64,000 bases of DNA from NCBI GenBank assembly GCA_015689775.1, contig WVSR01000001.1, positions 993,501 through 1,057,500 of the forward strand, written 5' to 3'. The DNA comes from Rhodobacterales bacterium LSUCC0387. Its GTDB lineage: Bacteria > Pseudomonadota > Alphaproteobacteria > Rhodobacterales > Rhodobacteraceae. This document shows positions 51,328 to 61,047 of this stretch, in pieces. Numbering within the stretch: the first letter of the stretch is position 1; each line of letters starts with the position of its first letter. The notes under the pieces are model-generated. The model had not been told where the DNA came from and ran no database searches. It saw only the letters and a list, made by a program, of their open reading frames with translations. The translations under genes were made by a program, and so were the position numbers.

Positions 51328-51804
51328 ATGCCCCGCGACCACTCTGATACGAATAATCAAGACATCACGGCGATTGTGATGCGCCATCTGGGGATGGAGG
51401 GGCCTCTTCTGCCCATGCTGCATGCCTTACAAGAGGAATTTGGGTATATTCCCGAAGGTGCCCGCCCAATCATTTGCGATGCGCTCAATATCACAGGCGC
51501 GGAATTGCACGGAGTGATCAGCTTCTACCATGATTTTCGCACCACGCCTTCTGCGCTGCACAGCCTGAAAATATGCCGTGCTGAGGCCTGTCAGGCTGTT
51601 GGCGGTAATGCGCTGTCTGATCGTATTCTGGCGATGCTTGGACTGGACTGGGGGCAGGCGCGCGCAGATGGGAAATTGGTGGTTGAGCCTGTCTATTGTC
51701 TGGGTCTGTGTGCCTGTGCGCCTGCGGCTATGTTTGATGGCAAATTGATCGGTCGCGCCAGCGAAGAAAAAATCAGTAAAACCTTGTCGGAGGTGGGCCT
51801 ATGA
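51328..51804 (+). CDS. fdsG: NAD+-dependent formate dehydrogenase, gamma subunit
   Basis: A 158-residue NuoE-like subunit carrying a thioredoxin-like [2Fe-2S] site. The cluster Cys are in KICRAEACQAVGG (about 83 and 88) and VYCLGLCACAP (about 124 and 128). It passes electrons within the soluble FdsGBA complex, which oxidises formate to CO2 and reduces NAD+. ATG 51328 has AAGGA eight bases upstream; ATG 51319 three codons earlier is too close to it. The stop overlaps the fdsB start (ATGA). Confidence 0.93.
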   Translation: MPRDHSDTNNQDITAIVMRHLGMEGPLLPMLHALQEEFGYIPEGARPIICDALNITGAELHGVISFYHDFRTTPSALHSLKICRAEACQAVGGNALSDRILAMLGLDWGQARADGKLVVEPVYCLGLCACAPAAMFDGKLIGRASEEKISKTLSEVGL

Positions 51805-53327
51805 AAAAGATTTACCTCCCCCGTGATGCCGCCGCCAAGGCGCTTGGGTCTGATGAGGTTGCGGCCGCATTGGCAGATGCGCTTTCGGCGCGTGGGGAAG
51901 AGGCGCAGATCATCCGTAACGGAAGTCGCGGGATGATCTGGTTGGAGCCTCTGGTCGAGATCGAAGAAAATGGCACCCGTTTCGCCTATGGCCCGATTGC
52001 GGCGGATCAGGTGGAGGATCTTTTAGCAGGCAAGATCAAGACGCTCGGCCCCGTTGAGGAGATCCCGTTTTTTGCCAAGCAAAACCGCCTGACTTTTGCG
52101 CGCTGTGGTTTGATCGATCCGCTGAACTTGGCGGATTACGGCGCCCACGGCGGCCTCACGGGCTTGGCCCGTGCCGCCGCCATGAGTGCCGCTGATATTG
52201 TCGCAGAGGTCATAGCCTCTGGATTGCGCGGGCGTGGTGGCGCGGGCTTTCCGACTGGGATCAAGTGGAAAACTGTCTCAGAGGCGGCAGGCCCTCAGAA
52301 ATACATCGTTTGCAATGCAGACGAGGGGGATAGCGGCACCTTCGCAGATCGAATGATCATGGAAGGGGATCCTTTCTGCTTGATTGAAGGCATGGCGATT
52401 GCAGGTCTGGCCACAGGGGCCACGCGCGGGTTTGTTTATATCCGTTCCGAATATCCCGATGCGATTGAGGTGATGGAAGAGGCGGTCAATATCGCCCGCG
52501 CCGAAGGCGTTTTGGGTGCCGATGTTTTGGGATCAGGCAAAGCCTTTGATCTTGAGATCCGTGTGGGCGCAGGGGCCTATGTCTGCGGCGAAGAGACATC
52601 GCTTTTGAATAGCCTTGAGGGCAAACGCGGCGTCGTGCGCGCCAAGCCGCCGCTGCCGGCTTTAGAGGGCTTTATGGGGCGGCCAACTGTTGTGAACAAC
52701 GTCCTGTCCTTGGCGACTATACCCGTGATTTTCGAAAAAGGTGCAGCGCATTATGCTAGTTTCGGCCTTGGTCGTTCTAAGGGGACGATGCCAATCCAGA
52801 TTGCAGGCAATGTTGCGCGCGGCGGGTTGTTTGAAACGGCCTTTGGGATGCCTTTGGGTGAATTGGTCAACGATATTGCAGGCGGCACCGCTACGGGTTG
52901 CCCCGTCAAGGCGGTTCAGGTTGGCGGCCCTTTGGGCGCCTATATGCCCCCGTCCAAATTTGACACGCCTTTTGCCTATGAGGAATTTGATGGGCAGGGC
53001 GGGCTGATTGGGCACGCGGGCGTGGTCGTCTTTGACGACAGCGCCGACATGGTTCAGATGGCGCGGTTTGCGATGGAATTCTGCGCGGTCGAGTCCTGCG
53101 GGAAATGCACGCCCTGCCGAATTGGGGCAAGACGCGGGGTGGAAACCATCGACCGCATTGCCGCGGGGGATGCGACCGCAATCCCCTTGTTGACCGATCT
53201 GTGCGAGACGATGAAAGACGGCTCGCTCTGCGCGCTTGGCGGGTTCACTCCTTACCCTGTCATGTCGGCGCTTCAGAATTTTCCAGATGAATTTAGGGCC
53301 ACCCCCGCAAATCAGGCCGCGGAATAG
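51801..53327 (+). CDS. fdsB: NAD+-dependent formate dehydrogenase, beta subunit
   Basis: A 508-residue NuoF-like subunit. A NuoE/thioredoxin-like N-terminal domain (about 1-100) precedes the FMN/NADH domain: IASGLRGRGGAGFPTGIKW, YIVCNADEGDSGTFADR and GAGAYVCGEETSLLNSLEG. The [4Fe-4S] motif is VESCGKCTPCRIGARRGVE near residue 435 with a later Cys. This subunit carries the NAD+ site. It is coupled to fdsG by a 4-bp overlap, and 14 bases separate it from fdsA. Confidence 0.95.
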   Translation: MKKIYLPRDAAAKALGSDEVAAALADALSARGEEAQIIRNGSRGMIWLEPLVEIEENGTRFAYGPIAADQVEDLLAGKIKTLGPVEEIPFFAKQNRLTFARCGLIDPLNLADYGAHGGLTGLARAAAMSAADIVAEVIASGLRGRGGAGFPTGIKWKTVSEAAGPQKYIVCNADEGDSGTFADRMIMEGDPFCLIEGMAIAGLATGATRGFVYIRSEYPDAIEVMEEAVNIARAEGVLGADVLGSGKAFDLEIRVGAGAYVCGEETSLLNSLEGKRGVVRAKPPLPALEGFMGRPTVVNNVLSLATIPVIFEKGAAHYASFGLGRSKGTMPIQIAGNVARGGLFETAFGMPLGELVNDIAGGTATGCPVKAVQVGGPLGAYMPPSKFDTPFAYEEFDGQGGLIGHAGVVVFDDSADMVQMARFAMEFCAVESCGKCTPCRIGARRGVETIDRIAAGDATAIPLLTDLCETMKDGSLCALGGFTPYPVMSALQNFPDEFRATPANQAAE

Positions 53328-53341
53328 GAGGGTTTTGATCC

Positions 53342-56239
53342 ATGAAAGATTTTATCATTCCTTGGGATGACCGCGACATGGGAACGCCCGCTAAGACAGG
53401 CGCGCCTATCAGTCTGACGATTGATGGTGTTGCGGTTACTGTGCCTGAGGGCACAAGTGTCATGCGCGCCGCAGCCGAGACTGGGTTGTCGATCCCCAAG
53501 CTCTGTGCCATAGACAGCCTTGAGGCTTTTGGCTCCTGCCGTTTGTGCGTTGTCGAAATTGAGGGGCGGCGCGGCACGCCCGCTTCCTGCACGACACCCG
53601 TGGCCGAAGGTATGGTGGTTCACACCCAAAACGCCAAGCTGCACAAACTCCGCCGCGGGGTGATGGAATTGTATATCAGCGACCACCCGCTTGATTGTTT
53701 GACATGTGCCGCCAATGGCGATTGTGAATTGCAGGATATGGCTGGCGCGGTTGGATTGCGCGATGTACGCTATACCGCGACCGAAGGGGCGAGTATAACC
53801 AACCATTTCACCGCGCGTGACACCAATGGTGATCTCAACCCTGAATATTTACCCAAAGATGAAAGCAATCCCTATTTCACCTATGACCCGTCCAAATGTA
53901 TCGTCTGCAACCGCTGTGTGCGGGCCTGCGAAGAGGTCCAGGGCACGTTTGCCCTGACCATCGAAGGGCGCGGGTTTGACAGCCGCGTATCTGCAGGTGG
54001 GCCGTTGGATGATTTCCTCAGCTCGGATTGCGTGTCATGTGGTGCCTGCGTGCAGGCCTGCCCAACTGCAACCTTGCAGGAAAAATCTGTCATCGAATTG
54101 GGCACGCCGCAACGCTCGGTAGTGACCACATGCGCCTATTGTGGCGTGGGCTGCTCGTTCAAAGCAGAATTGAATGGCGATCAATTGGTGCGGATGGTGC
54201 CCTATAAACACGGCAAGGCCAATCGTGGGCATTCCTGCGTGAAGGGGCGCTTTGCCTATGGCTATGCCACCCATAAAGACCGTATTTTGAACCCGATGAT
54301 CCGTGATGACATCTCCGAGCCATGGCGCGAAGTTTCATGGGAGGAGGCGCTTGGCTTCGCCGCGCAAAAACTGCGGGGCATTCAGGCGAAGCATGGCCAG
54401 AAATCAATCGGCGTGATCACCTCAAGCCGTTGTACGAATGAAGAAACCTTCCTTGTGCAAAAACTGGCGCGTGCGGTGTTTGGCAATAACAATACGGACA
54501 CTTGCGCGCGGGTCTGCCATTCGCCAACGGGTTATGGTTTGGGCCAGACCTTTGGCACATCGGCAGGGACGCAAGATTTTGATTCGGTCGCGCATGCTGA
54601 TGTTATCGTGGTGATTGGGGCTAACCCAACCGATGGCCATCCCGTTTTCGCAAGCCGCCTGAAAAAGCGCCTGCGCCAAGGGGCAAAGCTGATCGTCATT
54701 GATCCGCGCCGCATTGATCTGGTGAAATCCGCCCATATCAAGGCCGCGCATCACTTGCCGCTGAAACCGGGCACCAATGTTGCGGTTGTTACGGCCATGG
54801 CCCATGTGATTGTCACCGAAGGTCTTGCAAACGAGGCGTATATCCGCGAGCGCTGCGATTGGGATGAGTTCGAGGATTACGCCGAATTCATTTCTGACCC
54901 GCGCCACAGCCCCGAGGCGGTTGAGGCCTTGACGGGCGTGCCTGCGGCGGAACTGCGCGCCGCAGCGCGTCTATATGCAAAAGGCGAAAATGGGGCGATT
55001 TACTACGGCTTGGGTGTGACGGAGCACTCCCAGGGCTCGACCACAGTGATGGGTATCGCAAATTTGGCGATGCTTACGGGCAATGTTGGCCGTGAGGGGG
55101 TGGGTGTGAACCCGCTGCGCGGGCAAAATAACGTGCAAGGCTCGTGTGATATGGGGTCTTTCCCGCATGAATTGCCTGGCTATCGTCATGTCAAAAACGC
55201 CGATGTGCGCGCTATTTTTGAGCAAGCTTGGGGTGTTGAGATTGACTCAGAACCTGGCTTGCGCATCCCCAATATGTTGGATGCAGCGGTGGCGGGTAAT
55301 TTTAAAGGGCTTTACTGCCAAGGCGAAGATATCCTTCAGTCTGACCCCGATACCAAACATGTGGCGGCAGGTCTGGCCGCTATGGACTGCGTGATCGTGC
55401 ATGATCTTTTCTTGAACGAAACTGCGAATTACGCCCATGTTTTCTTGCCTGGCTCAACCTTCCTTGAGAAAGACGGCACTTTCACGAATGCCGAGCGCCG
55501 CATCAACCGTGTGCGCGAAGTGATGGCGCCAAAGGCAGGGATGGCTGATTGGGAAGTGACGCAAGCCTTGGCCAATGCCATGGGGGCAGCGTGGAACTAT
55601 ATGCACCCGTCTCAAATCATGGAGGAAATCGCCGCCACAACACCTAGCTTTGCTGGCGTTGATTACGCCTTGCTTGAAGAAAAAGGCAGCGTGCAATGGC
55701 CCTGCAATGACGCAAATCCAGAGGGCACGCCGCTGATGCATGTGGATGGGTTTGTGCGCGGCAAGGGGCGCTTTATTCTGACTGAATATGTTGCCACCGA
55801 TGAGCGCACAGGGCCGCGCTTCCCGCTTTTGCTGACCACAGGGCGTGTCTTGAGCCAATATAATGTAGGGGCGCAGACACGGCGCACGGAAAACACCGTC
55901 TGGCATGAGGAGGACGTGTTGGAAATCCACCCCCATGACGCAGAAACACGCGGGATCAAGGAGGGGGATTACGTCAAGCTGGCCTCGCGGTCAGGCGAGA
56001 CATCCCTGCGCGCCAAGACCACCGATCGCGTCAGCCCAGGTGTGGTTTATACAACCTTCCACCACCCCCAGACGCAAGCCAATGTGATCACCACCGATTT
56101 CTCGGATTGGGCCACGAATTGCCCTGAATATAAGGTGACAGCGGTGCAAGTGTCGAAATCAAATGGCCCGACTGAGTGGCAAGAAAGCTATGAGACGCAG
56201 GCCAAGGCGGCGCGGCGTATCCTGCCTGCGGCGGAATAG
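53342..56239 (+). CDS. fdsA: NAD+-dependent formate dehydrogenase, molybdenum alpha subunit
   Basis: A 965-residue catalytic subunit. Iron-sulfur ligands in order: [2Fe-2S] C55, C66, C69, C83; a His/Cys site H115, C119, C122, C128; ferredoxin-type C186, C189, C192, C196 and C230, C233, C236, C240; proximal [4Fe-4S] C264, C267, C271, C299. The bis-MGD domain follows, with C392 in ARVCHSPTGYG as the probable molybdenum ligand and H393 beside it, so it uses Cys and not selenocysteine. AGGAGG lies just upstream of the start. The next gene, fdhD, begins two bases after the stop. Confidence 0.96.
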   Translation: MKDFIIPWDDRDMGTPAKTGAPISLTIDGVAVTVPEGTSVMRAAAETGLSIPKLCAIDSLEAFGSCRLCVVEIEGRRGTPASCTTPVAEGMVVHTQNAKLHKLRRGVMELYISDHPLDCLTCAANGDCELQDMAGAVGLRDVRYTATEGASITNHFTARDTNGDLNPEYLPKDESNPYFTYDPSKCIVCNRCVRACEEVQGTFALTIEGRGFDSRVSAGGPLDDFLSSDCVSCGACVQACPTATLQEKSVIELGTPQRSVVTTCAYCGVGCSFKAELNGDQLVRMVPYKHGKANRGHSCVKGRFAYGYATHKDRILNPMIRDDISEPWREVSWEEALGFAAQKLRGIQAKHGQKSIGVITSSRCTNEETFLVQKLARAVFGNNNTDTCARVCHSPTGYGLGQTFGTSAGTQDFDSVAHADVIVVIGANPTDGHPVFASRLKKRLRQGAKLIVIDPRRIDLVKSAHIKAAHHLPLKPGTNVAVVTAMAHVIVTEGLANEAYIRERCDWDEFEDYAEFISDPRHSPEAVEALTGVPAAELRAAARLYAKGENGAIYYGLGVTEHSQGSTTVMGIANLAMLTGNVGREGVGVNPLRGQNNVQGSCDMGSFPHELPGYRHVKNADVRAIFEQAWGVEIDSEPGLRIPNMLDAAVAGNFKGLYCQGEDILQSDPDTKHVAAGLAAMDCVIVHDLFLNETANYAHVFLPGSTFLEKDGTFTNAERRINRVREVMAPKAGMADWEVTQALANAMGAAWNYMHPSQIMEEIAATTPSFAGVDYALLEEKGSVQWPCNDANPEGTPLMHVDGFVRGKGRFILTEYVATDERTGPRFPLLLTTGRVLSQYNVGAQTRRTENTVWHEEDVLEIHPHDAETRGIKEGDYVKLASRSGETSLRAKTTDRVSPGVVYTTFHHPQTQANVITTDFSDWATNCPEYKVTAVQVSKSNGPTEWQESYETQAKAARRILPAAE

Positions 56240-56241
56240 GT

Positions 56242-57051
56242 ATGGCTGCGGCTCCATTGGCGCGTGCGGTGGTGAAAGCCACCCGTGACGGCCTGACGGC
56301 CGAAGCCCGTGCCTTGGCCGAAGAACGCCCTGTGGCCATGGTGTTTGATGGCGGCACGCAAGCGGTAATGATGGCCACCCCGCTTGATCTTGAGGATTTC
56401 GCGCGGGGCTTTGCCAAGACCGAAGGCTTTATCGCGAGCGATGCCGATATTCGCGAGATTGAGATTGTCCGCCATGCGGCGGGGCAAGGAATTGAGGCAC
56501 GGCTTTGGCTTGACGCCTCGCAATCACAGGCTCTGCAGGCACGGCGCCGCTCGATGATGGGCCCTGTCGGATGTGGGCTTTGCGGTATTGACAGCCTTGC
56601 GCAAGCGATGAGGGATATTGCGCCCTTGCCCAACGAAATACCGCCTTTGCTTCTCACCCCACTTTTGGGCGCAGCTGAGGCCTTGCGCGGCCACCAACCT
56701 TTGCACGATGAAACCCATGCGGTTCACGCGGCGGGGTTTTTCCACCCCGCGCAAGGCATTCTCTTGGCGCGTGAGGATGTCGGGCGGCACAATGCGCTTG
56801 ATAAGCTTATTGGCGCTATGGGGGTGGCAAATATTGATCCGACAGCTGGCGCGGTTGTGATCACCAGCCGCGTCTCGGTCGAGATGGTGCAAAAAACCGT
56901 TATCGCAGGCGCGCCCGTGCTGATCGCGGTTTCCGCACCAACCGCGTTGGCCTTGGATGTCGCAGACCAGGCGGGTCTGTGCGTAGCGGCATTGGCGCGC
57001 AAAGGGCAATTTGAAATTTTCACGCATCCTGAGCGGATAGAATGCGGATAG
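56242..57051 (+). CDS. fdhD: Formate dehydrogenase sulfurtransferase FdhD
   Basis: A 269-residue factor that hands sulfur from a cysteine desulfurase to the molybdenum cofactor before insertion in FdsA. The CxxC motif is in MGPVGCGLCGIDSL (about residues 110-116), and ILLAREDVGRHNALDKLIGA plus VVITSRVSVEMVQKT are typical of the family. It starts two bases after fdsA and precedes fdsD, the standard fds order. Confidence 0.95.
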   Translation: MAAAPLARAVVKATRDGLTAEARALAEERPVAMVFDGGTQAVMMATPLDLEDFARGFAKTEGFIASDADIREIEIVRHAAGQGIEARLWLDASQSQALQARRRSMMGPVGCGLCGIDSLAQAMRDIAPLPNEIPPLLLTPLLGAAEALRGHQPLHDETHAVHAAGFFHPAQGILLAREDVGRHNALDKLIGAMGVANIDPTAGAVVITSRVSVEMVQKTVIAGAPVLIAVSAPTALALDVADQAGLCVAALARKGQFEIFTHPERIECG

Positions 57052-57068
57052 AATAAGGATAGATCACT

Positions 57069-57296
57069 ATGGCATCGGATAAGCTGATTACGATGGCGAA
57101 CCAGATCGCCACATTTTTCGAAAGCCAAAAGGGCGATGACTTGGCCGAACGGGTTGCGGCCCATCTGAACGATTTTTGGGGGCCAGACATGCGTGCTGAT
57201 TTCGTGCGTCTGGTGGGCGACCCGTCACAGGCTGACCGATTGCATCCGCTAGGACGCGATGCTGTGGCACTGTTGCGTCTGCCTCAGGACGTTTGA
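57069..57296 (+). CDS. fdsD: Formate dehydrogenase delta subunit
   Basis: A 75-residue protein with MANQIATFFESQ, HLNDFWGPDMRADFVRLV and HPLGRDAVALL, which match FdsD. It is needed for assembly of active enzyme in related systems. It is the last gene of the fds operon. Its 3' end overlaps by 13 bases an antisense open stretch that may be the tail of a decayed gene. Confidence 0.92.
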   Translation: MASDKLITMANQIATFFESQKGDDLAERVAAHLNDFWGPDMRADFVRLVGDPSQADRLHPLGRDAVALLRLPQDV

Positions 57297-57430
57297 TCAT
57301 CCTCGGCTGCGAGATTAGAGGTGAGATCAAGTTTTGATGCGGGCGAAAAGCCGCCATCAATGAAATCTTCGCGCTCATAGCTGTAGGTTGCATGGTCGAT
57401 GCACTGGCCTTTTGGTAATCCCCGAGTTTA
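57284..57430 (-). pseudogene. Possible C-terminal remnant of a decayed gene antisense to fdsD
   Basis: On the minus strand about 47 codons run from a TAA near 57425 to a stop at 57284-57286 with no start codon. The translation looks like real protein (GQCIDHATYSYEREDFIDGG, then FSPASKLDLTSNLAAEDDQTS) and codon use matches local genes. It may be the tail of a gene whose 5' part has been lost or frameshifted. I do not recognise it. Confidence 0.3.
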
Positions 57431-57806
57431 GCAGGGCAAGTCAGACCATATCGGACAGAATATCTCAAGCCCTGTGGCGGCCAATCCTTACGGAATCCTA
57501 CATAAATGAGCCGCCCACCTCTTGCAGAACCATATCTCGGGCTCTAGATCACCCCACAGGAAGTTAAGACCACCGAAGAAGGCAAAAGAAACGGGCAGCG
57601 GTCATTGTGACCTTCCCATTATGCGCTCATGGCAGGTTGGCGCAGGTTGGGGCAATATCTTGGCGTTTTTCACGCTCATTCTCTATCGGTCGCAGAAAAG
57701 GCGCCGTTAATTGGGTGTCAGATATTGACCTTTCCCGCAAAGCCTTTGCAGATTGAGACATCATAATCGCGCATCACCCAAGATGCGTCTAGAACAGGGA
57801 AGTAAC
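57431..57806. other. Intergenic region upstream of mrpA
   Basis: No convincing gene. A plus-strand frame of about 60 codons (57522 onward) has no ribosome site and poor composition. The right end should contain the mrp promoter; AGGGAAG before ATG 57807 is the mrpA ribosome site. Confidence 0.4.
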
Positions 57807-60692
57807 ATGAGCAGCGCAGGCCAGATCTTGCCTATCATTGCCATTTTACCATTTTTGGGTGCCTTGGTGCCGGGGTTGATGATCCGCGCGGGGCGCAATG
57901 CTTGCGCCACATTTACCGCGATCCCCACGGCTTTGGCACTTATTATGTTGGGCACGCTTGCCCCCGCGATATTTAGTGGCGAGGTTTTGACTTATTCTGT
58001 CCCTTGGCTGCCTGCCATGGGTTTGCAGATGGCATTCTTCCTTGATGGTTTGGGCCTGATGTTTGCAGGCATGATCTTGGGCGTGGGCCTGTTGATCACG
58101 CTTTATGCGCGGTTCTACCTGTCGGACAAAGACCCGATGGGGCAGTTTTACACCTATCTTCTGCTGTTCCAAGGCGCGATGCTCGGCATCGTTTTATCTG
58201 ACAATATCCTGCTTTTGCTAATTTTCTGGGAGTTGACCTCGCTCTCCTCCTTCTTGCTGATCGGCTATTGGAAACACCTGCCCGAAGGTCGCCAAGGCGC
58301 ACGTATGGCTTTGGCTGTCACTGGTGCGGGTGGTTTGGCAATGATCGGGGGGTTGGTCATTTTGGGCCACATTGCAGGCAGCTATAACCTGACAGATATT
58401 TTGCAGGCAGGCGATGCGATCCGCGCCTCCGACTGGTATTTGCCCGCGCTGATTTTGATCCTGCTTGGCGCATTTACCAAATCAGCGCAGTTCCCCTTCC
58501 ATTTCTGGTTGCCCCACGCGATGGCGGCGCCAACACCTGTGTCAGCCTATCTTCATTCGGCAACTATGGTGAAGGCGGGCATTTTCCTGATGGCGCGAAT
58601 GTGGCCCGTTTTGGCAGGCACGCCTGAGTGGTTCTATATCGTGGCCACGACAGGTTTGATCACGATGGTCATGGCCGCGAAAATTGCGCTGTTCAAAGAT
58701 GACCTGAAGGCATTGCTGGCGTTCTCGACTGTCAGTCATTTGGGTCTTTTGACCTTACTCTTGGGGATGGGCACGGAATTTGCCGCTGTTACGGCGGTAT
58801 TTCATATCCTCAACCACCTGACCTTTAAGGCTGCTTTGTTCATGAGCGTGGGGATTGTCGACCATGAAACCCATACCCGCGACATCAAACGGCTTGGCGG
58901 TTTGCGTCACCTGATGCCCATTACCTCGGTGATTGCGGTGATTGGATCTCTGTCTATGGCTGGTATTCCGCTTTTCAACGGGTTCTTGTCTAAGGAAATG
59001 ATGCTTGAGGCGGCGGTGCATACCCCTTGGGCGGGTGCGCACTGGGTGATGCCAGTATTTGCAACCTTGGGGGCATTATTCTCAGTTGCTTATTCTTTCC
59101 GTTTGATCGTTCATGTCTTTTTTGGGCCTAAGAGGCATGACTATCCGCATATGCCGCATGATCCAGGATTTGGGATGTGGGCCGCGCCTGCCTTCTTGGT
59201 TGTTTTTGTTGTTTTGATCGGCCTCTTTCCCGCCCTGATTGCAGGGCCTTTGGTGGCCACAGCGGGGCAGGCGGTCATCGGCGGGGAGTTACCCTATTAC
59301 GCCCTCAAGATTTGGCACGGCTTCACGCCTGCCTTGTTTATGTCCATCGGCGCGGTTGTAGGTGGTGTGATCCTGCTCGCCGTTCATGGCAAGCTTGAGC
59401 GTCTTTGGAACGCGGTGTGGCGCCCTGAGGCGAAATTGATTTTTGATGCCCTCTATGGCGCGGTTCAGCGTGCCATGTCGGCGCTTAACGGGGCGTTGCA
59501 CAATGGCGCGATCAGTCGCTATTTGGCGATTTTCGTCGCTGCCATTTTGGTGGCAGGCTACATCGCATATAGCGGCGCGGGTATTGGCCCCGTTACGCGT
59601 GAGGCTTTGCCAATCACCCCGATAGCCGCAGCAGGGTGGATGGCTATGGTGATCGCGACGGCGCTTGTTGTCTTGAACCACCGAAAGCGGTTCTTGTCGC
59701 TGATTTTGATCAGCATTATCGGTCTGGGTGTTTCTGGTGCCTTTGTCTATCTGTCGGCGCCTGATCTGGCGCTGACGCAAATCTCAGTTGAGACGGTAAC
59801 GATCTTGCTGTTGTTGATCGCTCTGCATTTCTTGCCGAAATACACCCCTGCCGAAAGCAGCCCAGCCTTGCGCATGCGCGATGGCGCGATTGCGATCGCA
59901 GCGGGGGTTGGAGTTGCGGCCCTGTCCATGGCGTTCCTCTTGCGCGATTTTTCGTCAATCTCGCATTACCACCTCGCCAATTCCAAAACAGGCGGCGGCG
60001 GCACCAATGTGGTGAACGTCATCTTGGTCGATTTCCGTGGTTATGACACTTATGGCGAGATCATCGTTCTCGGTATCGCGGGTCTGGTGATTTATGCCTT
60101 GATGGAGGCGCTGCTCTCTGGCCCTGTAGGGCGGCGGTTGCGGCGCAGCGCGTCTCCAGATCGTGGGGATTTGTCGCGTGACCGACACCCGTTGATGATG
60201 GTTGTAGCGACCCGCGTAATGCTGCCGATCGTTTTGATGGTTGGGGTCTACATTTTTTTGCGCGGCCATAACCAACCAGGCGGTGGGTTTGTTGCGGGAC
60301 TGATCGTCTCGATTGCGCTTTTGATGCAATATATGGCGTCAGGCTTTGCTTGGGCGCAGGAGCGGCAAAAATTCGAATATCACAGCTTGATTGGTTGGGG
60401 CGTGGTGATTGCAGGCATGACGGGGATGGGCGCGTGGCTTTCGGGCACGCCGTTCCTGACCTCTGCCTTTGGTTACTTCCATTTCCCGCCGATTGAGGAA
60501 TTCGAACTGGCAACAGCGGCCCTTTTTGATCTGGGCGTCTTCTTGACGGTTCTGGGGGCGGTGATGCTGATGCTCTATTCCTTGGCCCGCATTGCCTTTA
60601 CCAGCGGCGAGCGTGCCAATCCCGAACCAATGGATTTTGATCCTGCCCGCGCCAATGACACTGCGCCAGAGCAGACGGCGAAGGGGGTTTGA
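57807..60692 (+). CDS. mrpA: Mrp-type Na+/H+ antiporter, fused subunits A and B
   Basis: A 961-residue membrane protein with more than 20 helices. Residues 1 to about 780 match MrpA, a homologue of complex I NuoL. Visible parts are FYLSDKDPMGQFYTYLLLFQ, LIFWELTSLSSFLLIGYW with a conserved Glu, TKSAQFPFHFWLPHAMAAPTPVSAYLHSATMVKAG, and KALLAFSTVSHLGLL. The last 140 residues match MrpB (VGVYIFLRGHNQPGGGFVAGLIVS). Fused AB subunits are known in rhizobial Pha systems. ATG 57807 is chosen over the 57753 frame start. Confidence 0.95.
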   Translation: MSSAGQILPIIAILPFLGALVPGLMIRAGRNACATFTAIPTALALIMLGTLAPAIFSGEVLTYSVPWLPAMGLQMAFFLDGLGLMFAGMILGVGLLITLYARFYLSDKDPMGQFYTYLLLFQGAMLGIVLSDNILLLLIFWELTSLSSFLLIGYWKHLPEGRQGARMALAVTGAGGLAMIGGLVILGHIAGSYNLTDILQAGDAIRASDWYLPALILILLGAFTKSAQFPFHFWLPHAMAAPTPVSAYLHSATMVKAGIFLMARMWPVLAGTPEWFYIVATTGLITMVMAAKIALFKDDLKALLAFSTVSHLGLLTLLLGMGTEFAAVTAVFHILNHLTFKAALFMSVGIVDHETHTRDIKRLGGLRHLMPITSVIAVIGSLSMAGIPLFNGFLSKEMMLEAAVHTPWAGAHWVMPVFATLGALFSVAYSFRLIVHVFFGPKRHDYPHMPHDPGFGMWAAPAFLVVFVVLIGLFPALIAGPLVATAGQAVIGGELPYYALKIWHGFTPALFMSIGAVVGGVILLAVHGKLERLWNAVWRPEAKLIFDALYGAVQRAMSALNGALHNGAISRYLAIFVAAILVAGYIAYSGAGIGPVTREALPITPIAAAGWMAMVIATALVVLNHRKRFLSLILISIIGLGVSGAFVYLSAPDLALTQISVETVTILLLLIALHFLPKYTPAESSPALRMRDGAIAIAAGVGVAALSMAFLLRDFSSISHYHLANSKTGGGGTNVVNVILVDFRGYDTYGEIIVLGIAGLVIYALMEALLSGPVGRRLRRSASPDRGDLSRDRHPLMMVVATRVMLPIVLMVGVYIFLRGHNQPGGGFVAGLIVSIALLMQYMASGFAWAQERQKFEYHSLIGWGVVIAGMTGMGAWLSGTPFLTSAFGYFHFPPIEEFELATAALFDLGVFLTVLGAVMLMLYSLARIAFTSGERANPEPMDFDPARANDTAPEQTAKGV

Positions 60693-60693
60693 G

Positions 60694-61047
60694 ATGGAGT
60701 TTCTTGTAGCCAGCGCGGTTGGCATTCTGACAGCTGGGGGAGTTTACCTGATTTTGCGGTTGCGGGCCTTTCCCGTGATCCTTGGTCTTGCCCTTTTGTC
60801 CTATGCGGTGAACTTGTTTTTGTTCTCGACAGGCCGTCTTGTGGTGAATGCAGCGCCCATCCTAAACCCCTATGGTGATCAGCCCTACACGGATCCGTTG
60901 CCACAGGCCTTGGTTCTGACGGCCATTGTGATTTCCTTTGGGATGACGGCGGTTTTGGTGATGATTTCCTTGGGCTCATTTTTTGAGAACGAAAGTGACG
61001 AGATCAATCTTGACGCCGACGACGCAGCAGAAGAGAGGGCGAAATGA
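60694..61047 (+). CDS. mrpC: Mrp antiporter subunit C
   Basis: A 117-residue NuoK-like membrane protein with three helices, including GVYLILRLRAFPVILGLALLSYAVNLFLF, then DPLPQALVLTAIVISFGMTAVLV, the MrpC hallmark. GGGGG lies upstream, and the start is one base after the mrpA stop. The stop overlaps mrpD by four bases. Confidence 0.95.
   Translation: MEFLVASAVGILTAGGVYLILRLRAFPVILGLALLSYAVNLFLFSTGRLVVNAAPILNPYGDQPYTDPLPQALVLTAIVISFGMTAVLVMISLGSFFENESDEINLDADDAAEERAK

Noticed and set aside
53342-56239. Selenocysteine formate dehydrogenase
   Set aside because: No in-frame TGA is present at the active site; the ligand position is a Cys codon (C392).
57522-57710. 62-codon plus-strand frame upstream of mrpA
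   Set aside because: No ribosome site, poor composition (basic, Ser/Arg/Lys), nothing recognisable.
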